This document shows, one piece after another, positions 1-6,638 of a stretch of DNA of 17,545 bases; the first letter of the stretch is position 1; every line of letters starts with the position of its first letter. The translations under genes were made by a program, and so were the position numbers. Origin of the DNA: JADFXI01 sp050011415 (GTDB lineage Bacteria > Nitrospirota > Thermodesulfovibrionia > Thermodesulfovibrionales > Dissulfurispiraceae); the NCBI GenBank assembly GCA_050011415.1, contig JBEKJD010000023.1:1-17545 (forward strand), given 5' to 3'. The notes under the pieces are model-generated. The model saw nothing but the letters and a program-made list of their open reading frames with translations, was not told the DNA's origin and did no database searches.

Positions 1-1307
1 ACACCTGCTCCGTCACCGATGGCAAAAAGGTCCCGCATCTCGGTTTCCAGGCTGTTAGTCAACTTGATTTGCATGGAATAAAACTTTACTTCCACGCCAT
101 AAAGCAGGGTGTGCCTGGAATTGACCCCTGGAGCTATCCTGTCCAGAACTTCGAGCATCTCCAGGATGTTGGATAAATAACGGTATGGCAGCACGAAGCT
201 CAAATCCCCCGGAGTTGAATCTCTTAATGTAGGCTTGACAATTCCCCTTGCAATCCTTTCAGGGGTTGAGCGTCTGCCTTTTATAAGATCGCCCAACCTC
301 TGTACAATGACTCCCCCTCCCAGGAAGTTGGCAAGCCCGGCTATATACATCCCGTAGGATATCGGCTCATTAAAGGGTTCAGTGAAAAACGTACTTGAAA
401 GAATGGCAAAATTAGTATTATCTGTTTTCCTGTCAGAATAGCTGTGACCGTTCACGGTACATATGCCTTTCATGTGCTCCTTCACAACTACACCATAAGG
501 GTTCACGCAAAAGGTCCTGACTCTATCGTCAAATTTCTTCGAGTAAAAAATCATTTTGGGCTCATACATCACCAGTGTAAGCGGCTCAAGCACCTGCGCC
601 GGCACCTCAACACGGACGCCGATATCAACGGCGTTCTTGAGGAGTGTAAGTTTAAGCCTTTTTGATTCTGTCTCAAGCCATTTTGAAGATGCCCTGCCAG
701 GAGCCAGAATTATGCAATCTGCGCGAATTTCGGTCCCGTCTCCCAGCCTTACGCCGACGGCTTTTTTCTTGTTAACAAGTATTCTCTGCACATCTTTTTC
801 AAATATGGCATCGACTTTCCCTTCAACAGCCTTTCTCATTTCCGTTAATACTTCCCTGCACCTGTCAGTGCCGATATGCCGTATTTTAGAGGGGATAAAG
901 GTCAGATCATTCCTGGCTGCAAGGTCTTTTATTGTGTTGGCTGCACTGTTATCATTGCCATGAAGTTCTGTCGGCGCGCCATATTTCACATAAATGCCGT
1001 CAACATAATTTATAAGGGACTGAAGCGAAGCCGTATCCATATACCGGGTTAGATTCCCGCCGATTTCCGGCGACAGAGTGAGCTTCCCATCACTGTAGGC
1101 GCCGGCGCCTCCCCAACCGCTTACAAGCTCGCATTCCGGACATGACATGCAGACCCTTCCGCCATCATCCATGGGACAGTGGCGGCGGTCAATATCCTTG
1201 CCCTGTTCGATTATCAGGATTTTAAGAGACGGGGCCTTAGCGATAAGTTCAAGAGAGCAGAAAATCCCTGCCGGCCCTGCACCAACAATTATTACGTTAT
1301 AGTCCAT
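1..1307 (-). CDS. FAD-dependent dehydrogenase, COG2509-like (C-terminus cut by window edge)
   Basis: This is a flavin-dependent oxidoreductase of the uncharacterised COG2509 type; substrate and partner are unknown. The reading frame is open for 435 codons to the left edge. Seen: a dinucleotide-binding Rossmann loop GAGPAG at residues 9-14 right after the start, an acidic residue (IIEQ) about 20 residues later, and a cysteine cluster C44, C53, C56 and C59 followed by a glycine-rich GWGGAGAYSDGKL stretch. A second nucleotide-type motif (FAIGDGAG) lies near the left edge, where such proteins close the FAD site. The start ATG at 1307 is preceded by AGAGGA at a suitable distance; the ATG 4 nt further upstream stops after four codons. 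It follows surE on the same strand across an 83-nt gap filled by a heptad hairpin, so the two are probably co-transcribed. The family call is firm; the role of the cysteines is inference. Confidence 0.85.
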   Translation of the reverse strand, partial: MDYNVIIVGAGPAGIFCSLELIAKAPSLKILIIEQGKDIDRRHCPMDDGGRVCMSCPECELVSGWGGAGAYSDGKLTLSPEIGGNLTRYMDTASLQSLINYVDGIYVKYGAPTELHGNDNSAANTIKDLAARNDLTFIPSKIRHIGTDRCREVLTEMRKAVEGKVDAIFEKDVQRILVNKKKAVGVRLGDGTEIRADCIILAPGRASSKWLETESKRLKLTLLKNAVDIGVRVEVPAQVLEPLTLVMYEPKMIFYSKKFDDRVRTFCVNPYGVVVKEHMKGICTVNGHSYSDRKTDNTNFAILSSTFFTEPFNEPISYGMYIAGLANFLGGGVIVQRLGDLIKGRRSTPERIARGIVKPTLRDSTPGDLSFVLPYRYLSNILEMLEVLDRIAPGVNSRHTLLYGVEVKFYSMQIKLTNSLETEMRDLFAIGDGAG

Positions 1308-1317
1308 ACATTCCTCT

Positions 1318-1388
1318 AAGAGAGGGTCAGAAGGTTAGAGGCTTGGCCAATCTTCCAACCCTCTGGTCTTCCAACCCTCCATCCCTCT
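1318..1388. repeat. Intergenic heptad-type inverted repeat (site A, degenerate)
   Basis: The gap between surE and the FAD dehydrogenase gene is filled by purine-rich words on one arm and their approximate complements on the other. The 13-mer tcttccaaccctc occurs twice (1351-1363 and 1367-1379). The opposite arm (1318-1346) has GG pairs spaced at about 7 nt and aligns imperfectly with the reverse complement of 1351-1388. It is the weakest of four such sites in the window. On the coding (minus) strand it begins directly after the surE stop and ends in the ribosome site of the next gene. Confidence 0.5.
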
Positions 1389-1390
1389 TA

Positions 1391-2143
1391 TTATGTCACC
1401 CAGTTTTTTCTCAGATACTCAAGGGCCATATAGTTTGTAAGATCAAGATGGATAGGTGTCACTGAAACATACCCGTCGAGCACTGCCTGAATGTCCATAT
1501 CCTCTCCCTGTTCCCAATAGGGTTTTCCTCCGCCTATCCAGTAATGTTTGTCACCCCAGGGCGAAAAAACTTCCTGTATTGCATTATCATAAACCCGCTT
1601 GCCCTGTTTTGTAATTCTGATACCTTTAATAATATCCCGCCTGGAGACATTTGGGACATTCACGTTGAGAAGGGTGTCGTAAGGCAGCGACTTGTCTAAT
1701 ATATAGCTGCCGACTTCGATAGCATAATGCACAGCGGTCTCATAATGAAACGGCCTGTCCCCGATAACTGAGACAGCAAAAGAAGGAACACCTAAAATAG
1801 TTCCCTCCATTGCAGCGGAAACAGTGCCTGAATAGGTGATATCATCACCCAGATTTGCGCCTCTGTTAATGCCTGAAGCTATAAGGTCGGGTCTCCTCGG
1901 CAGTATTTTATGCACTGCGAGCGCAACACAATCGGTGGGCGTGCCGTTCACACTGAAAACATTCTCGCGCAGTTCTTCCACTTTCAAGGGCCGGTGCAAC
2001 GTGAGCGAATGGCCCACCGCGCTCCGCTCTCTGTCCGGCGCAATAATATAGGTTTCGCCCAGCTCCTTCATTGCCTTTAACAGGGCAATAATCCCCGGAG
2101 AATGGACACCGTCATCGTTAGTTACAAGAATAAGTGGCTGCAT
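1391..2143 (-). CDS. surE: 5'/3'-nucleotidase SurE
   Basis: SurE is a cytoplasmic, metal-dependent nucleoside monophosphate phosphatase thought to act in nucleotide salvage and stationary-phase survival. At 250 residues it is the normal family length. Seen: the N-terminal metal-binding motif TNDDG at residues 8-12, followed by a GHSLTLHRPL segment and the SGINRGANLG motif that carries the conserved asparagine and phosphate-contact glycines. The start is fixed by the family N-terminus (MQPLILVTNDDG); no good ribosome site is visible upstream, so translation may depend on the preceding hicA message, which ends 46 nt away. No residue that defines the active site appears to be missing. Confidence 0.95.
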   Translation of the reverse strand: MQPLILVTNDDGVHSPGIIALLKAMKELGETYIIAPDRERSAVGHSLTLHRPLKVEELRENVFSVNGTPTDCVALAVHKILPRRPDLIASGINRGANLGDDITYSGTVSAAMEGTILGVPSFAVSVIGDRPFHYETAVHYAIEVGSYILDKSLPYDTLLNVNVPNVSRRDIIKGIRITKQGKRVYDNAIQEVFSPWGDKHYWIGGGKPYWEQGEDMDIQAVLDGYVSVTPIHLDLTNYMALEYLRKNWVT

Positions 2144-2189
2144 GTCATGTATTATTAAATACTACAACAAATCATCATTTACAGGTGTT

Positions 2190-2420
2190 TCACACTGACT
2201 CTAAAATCTTCAAGTATTCTTCCCTTGTAATATTTGAAGTCCGAAGGTTGTTTTTTATAATAAAGACTGGTATTTCGGGCCAGTCAGGAATTACAACGGG
2301 TCTTGATATTCCTTTTTTTGTATAAATAAAATGATCACCTTCGGTTCTTACACATTTGAAGCCGGCTTTCTCAAACACTTTCTTGAGTTTATCGGCAGGG
2401 ATAGGTGTTATTCTCAGCAT
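2190..2420 (-). CDS. hicA: HicA-family mRNA interferase toxin
   Basis: This is the toxin of a type II toxin-antitoxin pair. HicA proteins have a double-stranded-RNA-binding-like fold and cleave mRNA through one catalytic histidine. Seen: 76 residues, an N-terminal helix with KLKKVFEKAGF, then GDHFIYTKKG with the candidate catalytic His30, a basic strand, and the VVIPDWPEIP stretch typical of the family. The start lies 3 nt after the upstream antitoxin stop, so translation is probably coupled. The length is usual for HicA, and nothing indicates loss of function. Identification is from motif and partner order, not from a search. Confidence 0.85.
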   Translation of the reverse strand: MLRITPIPADKLKKVFEKAGFKCVRTEGDHFIYTKKGISRPVVIPDWPEIPVFIIKNNLRTSNITREEYLKILESV

Positions 2421-2423
2421 GGT

Positions 2424-2687
2424 CTATATGCTGACCAATTCTGTTGCAACCATGCGGGGGGGCAGCCATTTTCCGTGTGCATCCTGCTGATAATTAGCCT
2501 CTTCAAGAATTTCTTCAAGTGTCCCCATCTTTTCTGCTTCTTCAAGAAAAAGACGGACTGCTTTTTTAAGCATTTCCTTGGCATGTTCTACATTGACGCC
2601 ACAGCTTGATATGTCAAGTTCCGGGCAATAGGATATATAGGTCTCATTTTCTTTGAAAATAAATATGTCAAATTCTATAGGAATCAT
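2424..2687 (-). CDS. hicB: HicB-family antitoxin
   Basis: This is the antitoxin partner of the HicA-like toxin. HicB proteins share a partial RNase H-like fold that covers the toxin. Seen: 87 residues with an N-terminal beta-rich part (FDIFIFKENETYISYCPELDIS) in which YISYCPELD matches the HicB core, then helices ending near residue 70. A separate C-terminal DNA-binding domain is not obvious; the protein is short, so autorepression may use the helical tail or not occur. A strong ribosome site (GGAGGTG) lies 7-13 nt before the ATG. The order antitoxin-toxin with a 3-nt gap is the second common arrangement of hic loci. Confidence 0.85.
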   Translation of the reverse strand: MIPIEFDIFIFKENETYISYCPELDISSCGVNVEHAKEMLKKAVRLFLEEAEKMGTLEEILEEANYQQDAHGKWLPPRMVATELVSI

Positions 2688-2720
2688 AAAGTCACCTCCA
2701 CTCAGATTTACTTAAAACAT

Positions 2721-2738
2721 ACCTTTAATTATAAAGGT
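2721..2738 (-). promoter_or_regulatory. Probable hicBA promoter with palindromic operator
   Basis: An 18-nt near-palindrome with 6-bp arms (acctttaattataaaggt) lies 34-51 nt upstream of the hicB start. Read on the minus strand it contains a perfect -10 hexamer TATAAT (plus coordinates 2728-2733). No good -35 is visible at the expected distance. A palindrome over the -10 is where an autoregulating antitoxin would bind. Repressor identity is inference. Confidence 0.5.
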
Positions 2739-2759
2739 TTTTCACGAAATAAATGAATC

Positions 2760-3080
2760 TTAAAAGCATCCGTACTTCAATTCAGACAGTACAGGGTTGT
2801 TTTTCTGCAGTCGAGCAATGGTTGTCTGGCCTGCCTGTGTAAGACTAAACATTGCAGTCACCGTTGTATCTGCATTCAGCGTAAATGAGCACATCCCAGT
2901 GCCTGAGCATCCGCCTCCGCTCCATCCTGCGAAGGTGTACCCAGTAGCCGGTGCAGCCGATAAAGTAGCTACAGAGCCTGAGTTGAAAGTGGCTATGCAT
3001 GTGGATAAGTCTGTGCCTTCGAACGCTGTGTGTTCGCGGAGTTGCAACTTATCCCTGCGGGGTTTATTTGGAAATATCAT
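2760..3080 (-). pseudogene. Remnant of an InlB-B-repeat-like surface protein, ending in a mobile-element arm
   Basis: The frame encodes 106 residues. Residues about 28-80 match the bacterial divergent InlB B-repeat pattern seen in large secreted proteins: SVATLSAAPATGYTFAGWSGGGC, a cysteine pair bridging GTGMC, then LNADTTVTAMF. There is one repeat only, no signal peptide and no anchor, whereas intact family members carry many repeats. The last 15 or so residues (ARLQKNNPVLSEL and on) are encoded by DNA identical over 40 nt to the right arm of the element at 17119-17298. The C-terminus is therefore foreign to the repeat domain. The start overlaps no good ribosome site and lies 6 nt from the end of the RNase Z-like gene. 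A decayed fragment is the best reading; expression as a small protein cannot be excluded. Confidence 0.6.
2777..2816 (-). repeat. Solo copy of the 40-nt arm of the 17.1-kb element
   Basis: These 40 nt, read on the minus strand, are identical to 17259-17298. Identity stops at both ends, which marks the unit as a discrete repeat or transposon end. No second inverted copy is visible within several hundred bases, so this is a solo end. It supplies the 3' part of the broken repeat-protein gene. Confidence 0.85.
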
Positions 3081-3086
3081 ACAACG

Positions 3087-4064
3087 TTATTTTTCAGCGC
3101 CCCTGAATTCCCGCATGGCTTCGGCATGCACCTCTTCAGCACAGTGGAAGTATTTCGGCGAGAAGTGTATGAGTTCGAGGCTGCCGACATTTGCTTCACG
3201 GGCAATCCGGCCTGTCATAGCAGCGGTAAGGTGATGGCGCTCAAATGCCCGGTCCCTGTCCCTTTCAAGAAAGTATGCCTCACAGAAAAGCACATCCGAG
3301 CCGCTTATAAATCTCACTATTTTTTCAATATTCTCATCAGCCGGCGATATATCAGTAACATATGAAACCTTCTGTCCCCTGGTTATGCGGGCAACGTGCA
3401 TCAGTTCAGCCATACTGAATAGTTTGCCTGATACCTCGAAAACCGTGGTATCGGGACTGCCTGACCTGATAGCTTTTTTGAACGTGGAAAGCCAGGCTCC
3501 GACTGGAAGCCCCTGATCTTCCAGAGCCGCCCTGTCGATGTTGATGTGAAACGCCTCTTCAAGCGCATAGGCCATTACCGGTATCTGGTGGGAAAGCTCC
3601 AATCCTTTAACGGTGAAAAGCGGGTCTTCCATGAGCGTGCCGTCGAATTCCCTGTCCGGATTATCGACCCTCTGAAATGAACGCGCTGCATGAAAGCTCG
3701 AATGCGACAGCACAGGGCCTTTTACTTCAAACACCTCTATTTCCAGCGGGTAATCCCTTATCAGGTTCCAGGTATATCCTTTGAGCTTTCCTTCAACGCA
3801 ATTGATAATATTTGCCGGGCCGAATATTTTTAGCGGGACTTCCCTTCTCAGGACCGTCCTCAGCAGCATATCGAGACCGATAAAATGATCTATATGGGTA
3901 TGGGATACAAATACCTCTGCGATCTTCATAAGACTGCCCGGGCTCAGCGTGCCGATGTCGCCGGCATCGAACAGCATGGCCCGGTTCTCTCTGATTATTC
4001 TGATATAAATGCAGGGATCATGAAACGGATCGTTAACAGCTCCGGCATGAAAACTTGGCTTCAT
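3087..4064 (-). CDS. Ribonuclease Z-like MBL-fold hydrolase
   Basis: This is a metallo-beta-lactamase-fold hydrolase closest to the tRNase Z group, which removes 3' trailers from tRNA precursors. Seen in 325 residues: the zinc motif HTHIDH (H55, H57, D59, H60), a later ligand candidate H159 in LELSHQIPVMAYALEE, D238 in SYVTDIS, the HLTA motif around H278, and HFSPKY with H300 near the C-terminus. This order and spacing fit the dinuclear site of RNase Z. The exosite arm of the housekeeping enzyme is not clearly recognisable, so it may be a paralogue with another substrate. No ribosome site precedes the start, but TATAAT lies only 9 nt upstream, which suggests a leaderless message. It is divergent from the galT-like gene across a heptad hairpin. 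Confidence 0.85.
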   Translation of the reverse strand: MKPSFHAGAVNDPFHDPCIYIRIIRENRAMLFDAGDIGTLSPGSLMKIAEVFVSHTHIDHFIGLDMLLRTVLRREVPLKIFGPANIINCVEGKLKGYTWNLIRDYPLEIEVFEVKGPVLSHSSFHAARSFQRVDNPDREFDGTLMEDPLFTVKGLELSHQIPVMAYALEEAFHINIDRAALEDQGLPVGAWLSTFKKAIRSGSPDTTVFEVSGKLFSMAELMHVARITRGQKVSYVTDISPADENIEKIVRFISGSDVLFCEAYFLERDRDRAFERHHLTAAMTGRIAREANVGSLELIHFSPKYFHCAEEVHAEAMREFRGAEK

Positions 4065-4073
4065 AGTGCTATA

Positions 4074-4079
4074 ATTATA
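4074..4079 (-). promoter_or_regulatory. Candidate -10 box for a leaderless RNase Z-like transcript
   Basis: On the minus strand TATAAT is followed by nine bases and then the ATG at 4064. Transcription starting at the usual 6-7 nt downstream would leave almost no 5' leader, in line with the missing ribosome site. No clear -35 is visible; that position falls within the neighbouring heptad arm. Confidence 0.35.
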
Positions 4080-4090
4080 ACATTAAAAAA

Positions 4091-4178
4091 ACCAGGTAAT
4101 AGGTTATGGGTAAGGGGTCATAGGATAACTACAAAATTTTGTTTGTTTTTTACCCATAACCTATTACCTATAACCTGT
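4091..4178. repeat. Intergenic heptad hairpin (site B)
   Basis: A perfect 20-nt inverted repeat (aggtaataggttatgggtaa at 4094-4113, complement at 4150-4169) lies between two divergent genes. The left arm continues in 7-nt words of the type aggtaat, aggttat, gggtaag, and the right arm runs as ataacct, attacct, ataacct. The loop contains a 12-nt palindrome acaaaattttgt (4131-4142). The right arm ends about 10 nt before the ribosome site of the galT-like gene. Confidence 0.85.
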
Positions 4179-4197
4179 ATTTTAATTAGGAGGACAT

Positions 4198-5196
4198 ATG
4201 CCTGAATTAAGAAAGGACCCCATTTCCGGCAGGTGGGTCATAATATCGATAGAACGCGGAAAAAGGCCCTCTGACTTTATATCCCCATCCCAAAAAAGGA
4301 GGGCGGGGGGATTCTGTCCGTTTTGTCCGGGCAATGAACATACAACAACGCCGGAGATTATATCATTCAGACCTGCCAGCACGGCGCCTAATTCACAGGG
4401 ATGGACGCTCAGGGTCGTGCCCAACAAGTTCCCTGCATTGCAAATACAGGGGGAACTGTCCAAAAAAGGTGAGGGGGTCTTTGACCGTATGAACGGCGTT
4501 GGGGCCCATGAAGTCATTATCGAAACGCCTGACCACCAGCTTTCCCTTTCCACCATGCCGCTCAGGTCAGTTGAGGATGTGCTCTGGGCCTACTTCTTCA
4601 GACTGTCGGACCTGAAAAAAGACTTCAGGCTTAAGTATGTCCTGATTTTCAAAAACGAAGGGGAAATAGCAGGCTCCTCTTTGGAGCACACCCACAGCCA
4701 GCTCATTGCCCTTCCGATTGTGCCTAAAATCGTCAAGGAAGAAATGGACGCATCAAAATTATATTACGAAAATAAGGAACGCTGTTTATTCTGCGATATC
4801 GTTAACCAGGAATTAAGTGCTGACAAGCGGGTGATTTACGAGAACGAAAAATATGTGTCCATCTCTCCTTTCGCGCCGAGAGAGCCTTTTGAGACATGGA
4901 TATTGCCCAAAAATCATGAGTCCACTTTTTCCCCGGCGGAAAAGAGCTTTGCCAGTCTCTCGGAAATCCTGCAGAGGACGCTGAGACAGTTCGACAAAGT
5001 CCTTGATAACCCTCCCTACAACTTCATCATACATACATCTCCATTTAAAGATGAGAACAACGATTACTACCACTGGCATATCGAGATTGTACCCAAGCTC
5101 ACCAAGACAGCCGGTTTTGAATGGGGCTCGGGTTTTTATATAAACCCGACACCTCCGGAAGAAGCGACGAAATACATGAAAGAAGCAAAAATATGA
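4198..5196 (+). CDS. galT: Galactose-1-phosphate uridylyltransferase family protein, possibly ADP-glucose phosphorylase
   Basis: This is a HIT-superfamily nucleotidyl-transfer enzyme of the GalT family, acting on sugar-1-phosphates through a covalent histidine-nucleotide intermediate. Seen in 332 residues: a first zinc set C40, C43, H104 and H164; the active-site H164-T-H166-S-Q168 with the nucleophile expected at H166; and a second zinc set C196, C199, H240 and H292. Two full zinc sites recall the plant ADP-glucose phosphorylase-type members more than E. coli GalT, in which the second half lacks the CxxC. The next gene is glycogen synthase, overlapping by 4 nt, so an ADP-glucose substrate is plausible. 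A strong ribosome site (AGGAGGA) precedes the ATG. Family assignment is firm; substrate is inference. Confidence 0.85.
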   Translation: MPELRKDPISGRWVIISIERGKRPSDFISPSQKRRAGGFCPFCPGNEHTTTPEIISFRPASTAPNSQGWTLRVVPNKFPALQIQGELSKKGEGVFDRMNGVGAHEVIIETPDHQLSLSTMPLRSVEDVLWAYFFRLSDLKKDFRLKYVLIFKNEGEIAGSSLEHTHSQLIALPIVPKIVKEEMDASKLYYENKERCLFCDIVNQELSADKRVIYENEKYVSISPFAPREPFETWILPKNHESTFSPAEKSFASLSEILQRTLRQFDKVLDNPPYNFIIHTSPFKDENNDYYHWHIEIVPKLTKTAGFEWGSGFYINPTPPEEATKYMKEAKI

Positions 5197-6626
5197 GGAT
5201 AGTCATTGCTGCTTCAGAGGCAGTCCCTTTTTCTAAAACAGGGGGTCTTGCTGATGTGGCCGGAACACTATTCAAAGAATATGTTGCCATGGAGCACGCT
5301 GCGATGTTGTTTGTCCCTTTTTATAAACGGACCGCTGAACACTTCAGCACCGAGATCCGGTACAGCGGTACTGAAATTGAAATACCTGTCGGGAGCGCGG
5401 TAAGGACCTGCAAAGTATTTACCGGAACCATGGGTAGTTCAGCCCCAAACATCTATTTCATAGGCAACGAAGACTACTTCTTCAGGGACGATATATATGG
5501 GACACCTTACGGCGATTACCCGGACAATGACCAGCGTTATGCCTTTTTCTCCAAAAGCGTTCTCGAGATATGCAAAAGGCTGGACCTGCCGATAGATATC
5601 ATGCACTGTAACGATTGGCAGACCGGACTCATCCCCCTGTACATGAAGACAATTTACAGGCAGGTCCCGGCTTTTAAAAAAACCGTATCTGTTCTTACTA
5701 TCCACAACCTGGGCTACCAGGGAGTATTCCCGCCCCAGACCCTGGAGATAACAGGACTTGGCATGTCGGTATTCAATCCTGAGGGCCTTGAATTTTTCGG
5801 TAAAGTTAATTTTCTCAAGGCAGGAATTGTAGGGGCTGATATAATAACAACCGTAAGCAAGACCTATGCTGATGAGATCCGTTCTCCTGACTTCGGGTTT
5901 GGTCTGGACGGAGTGCTCAGAAAGAGAAATTCATCTCTTGTCGGGGTACTGAACGGAATCGATTATGCTGCCTGGGACCCTGTCACCGATATCTTCCTGC
6001 CCCAAAATTATAATAGTTCAGACCTCTCAGGGAAGCAAGCCTGCAAGAAACACTTAATAGAAAAAACCTCGCTAAGGAATACGGAGCCATGTCCGCTCAT
6101 ATGTTTTATTGGGAGGCTCTCTTCACAAAAAGGGCTGGATCTGCTGGCGGACGCAGTTCCCGATATGATCAACCTGGGGGCCAATATAATAGTCATAGGC
6201 AAGGGTGATGGCCGCTATCAAAATATGCTGCATGCTTTAAACAAACGCTTCGGCGAGAGATTTTTCTTCTGTACCGGATTCGATGAGCCTCTGGCCCATC
6301 TCACCTATGCAGGCTCAGATATTTTTTTAATGCCGTCGAGTTACGAGCCTTGCGGGCTCGGGCAGATGATTGCTATGCGTTACGGTACCATTCCAGTGGC
6401 ATACAGAACAGGGGGGCTATCGGACACTATAGAAAGCAACCATACCGGATTTCTCTTTGGAGAATACAGCCTGCCCTCATTTATGCGTGCTGTGAGAAAG
6501 GCCTTAAAAACCTTTGATGATAAGAGGGCCTGGCGGAAAATGATTGGCAACGCAATGGGCAGGGATTTCTCCTGGAAAAAATCGGCCCGTGCTTATATTG
6601 CAATTTATCAAAATGCGTTAAAATGA
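5193..6626 (+). CDS. glgA: Glycogen synthase (ADP-glucose:glycogen glucosyltransferase)
   Basis: This GT5-family enzyme transfers glucose from ADP-glucose to the growing alpha-1,4-glucan in the cytoplasm. The start chosen is the ATG at 5193, which overlaps the upstream stop as ATGA and gives the family N-terminus MRIVIAASEAVPFSKTGGLADV, with the ADP-glucose-binding Lys15 and its KTGG motif. The frame stays open further upstream, inside the previous gene, but that part has no GlgA character. At 477 residues the length is standard. The C-terminal Rossmann half carries RLSSQKGLDLL and the sugar-nucleotide motif EPCGLGQMIAM. Translational coupling to the galT-like gene suggests a shared pathway. 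A histidine kinase follows 12 nt later. Confidence 0.96.
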   Translation: MRIVIAASEAVPFSKTGGLADVAGTLFKEYVAMEHAAMLFVPFYKRTAEHFSTEIRYSGTEIEIPVGSAVRTCKVFTGTMGSSAPNIYFIGNEDYFFRDDIYGTPYGDYPDNDQRYAFFSKSVLEICKRLDLPIDIMHCNDWQTGLIPLYMKTIYRQVPAFKKTVSVLTIHNLGYQGVFPPQTLEITGLGMSVFNPEGLEFFGKVNFLKAGIVGADIITTVSKTYADEIRSPDFGFGLDGVLRKRNSSLVGVLNGIDYAAWDPVTDIFLPQNYNSSDLSGKQACKKHLIEKTSLRNTEPCPLICFIGRLSSQKGLDLLADAVPDMINLGANIIVIGKGDGRYQNMLHALNKRFGERFFFCTGFDEPLAHLTYAGSDIFLMPSSYEPCGLGQMIAMRYGTIPVAYRTGGLSDTIESNHTGFLFGEYSLPSFMRAVRKALKTFDDKRAWRKMIGNAMGRDFSWKKSARAYIAIYQNALK

Positions 6627-6638
6627 ATTAGCGGGGAA

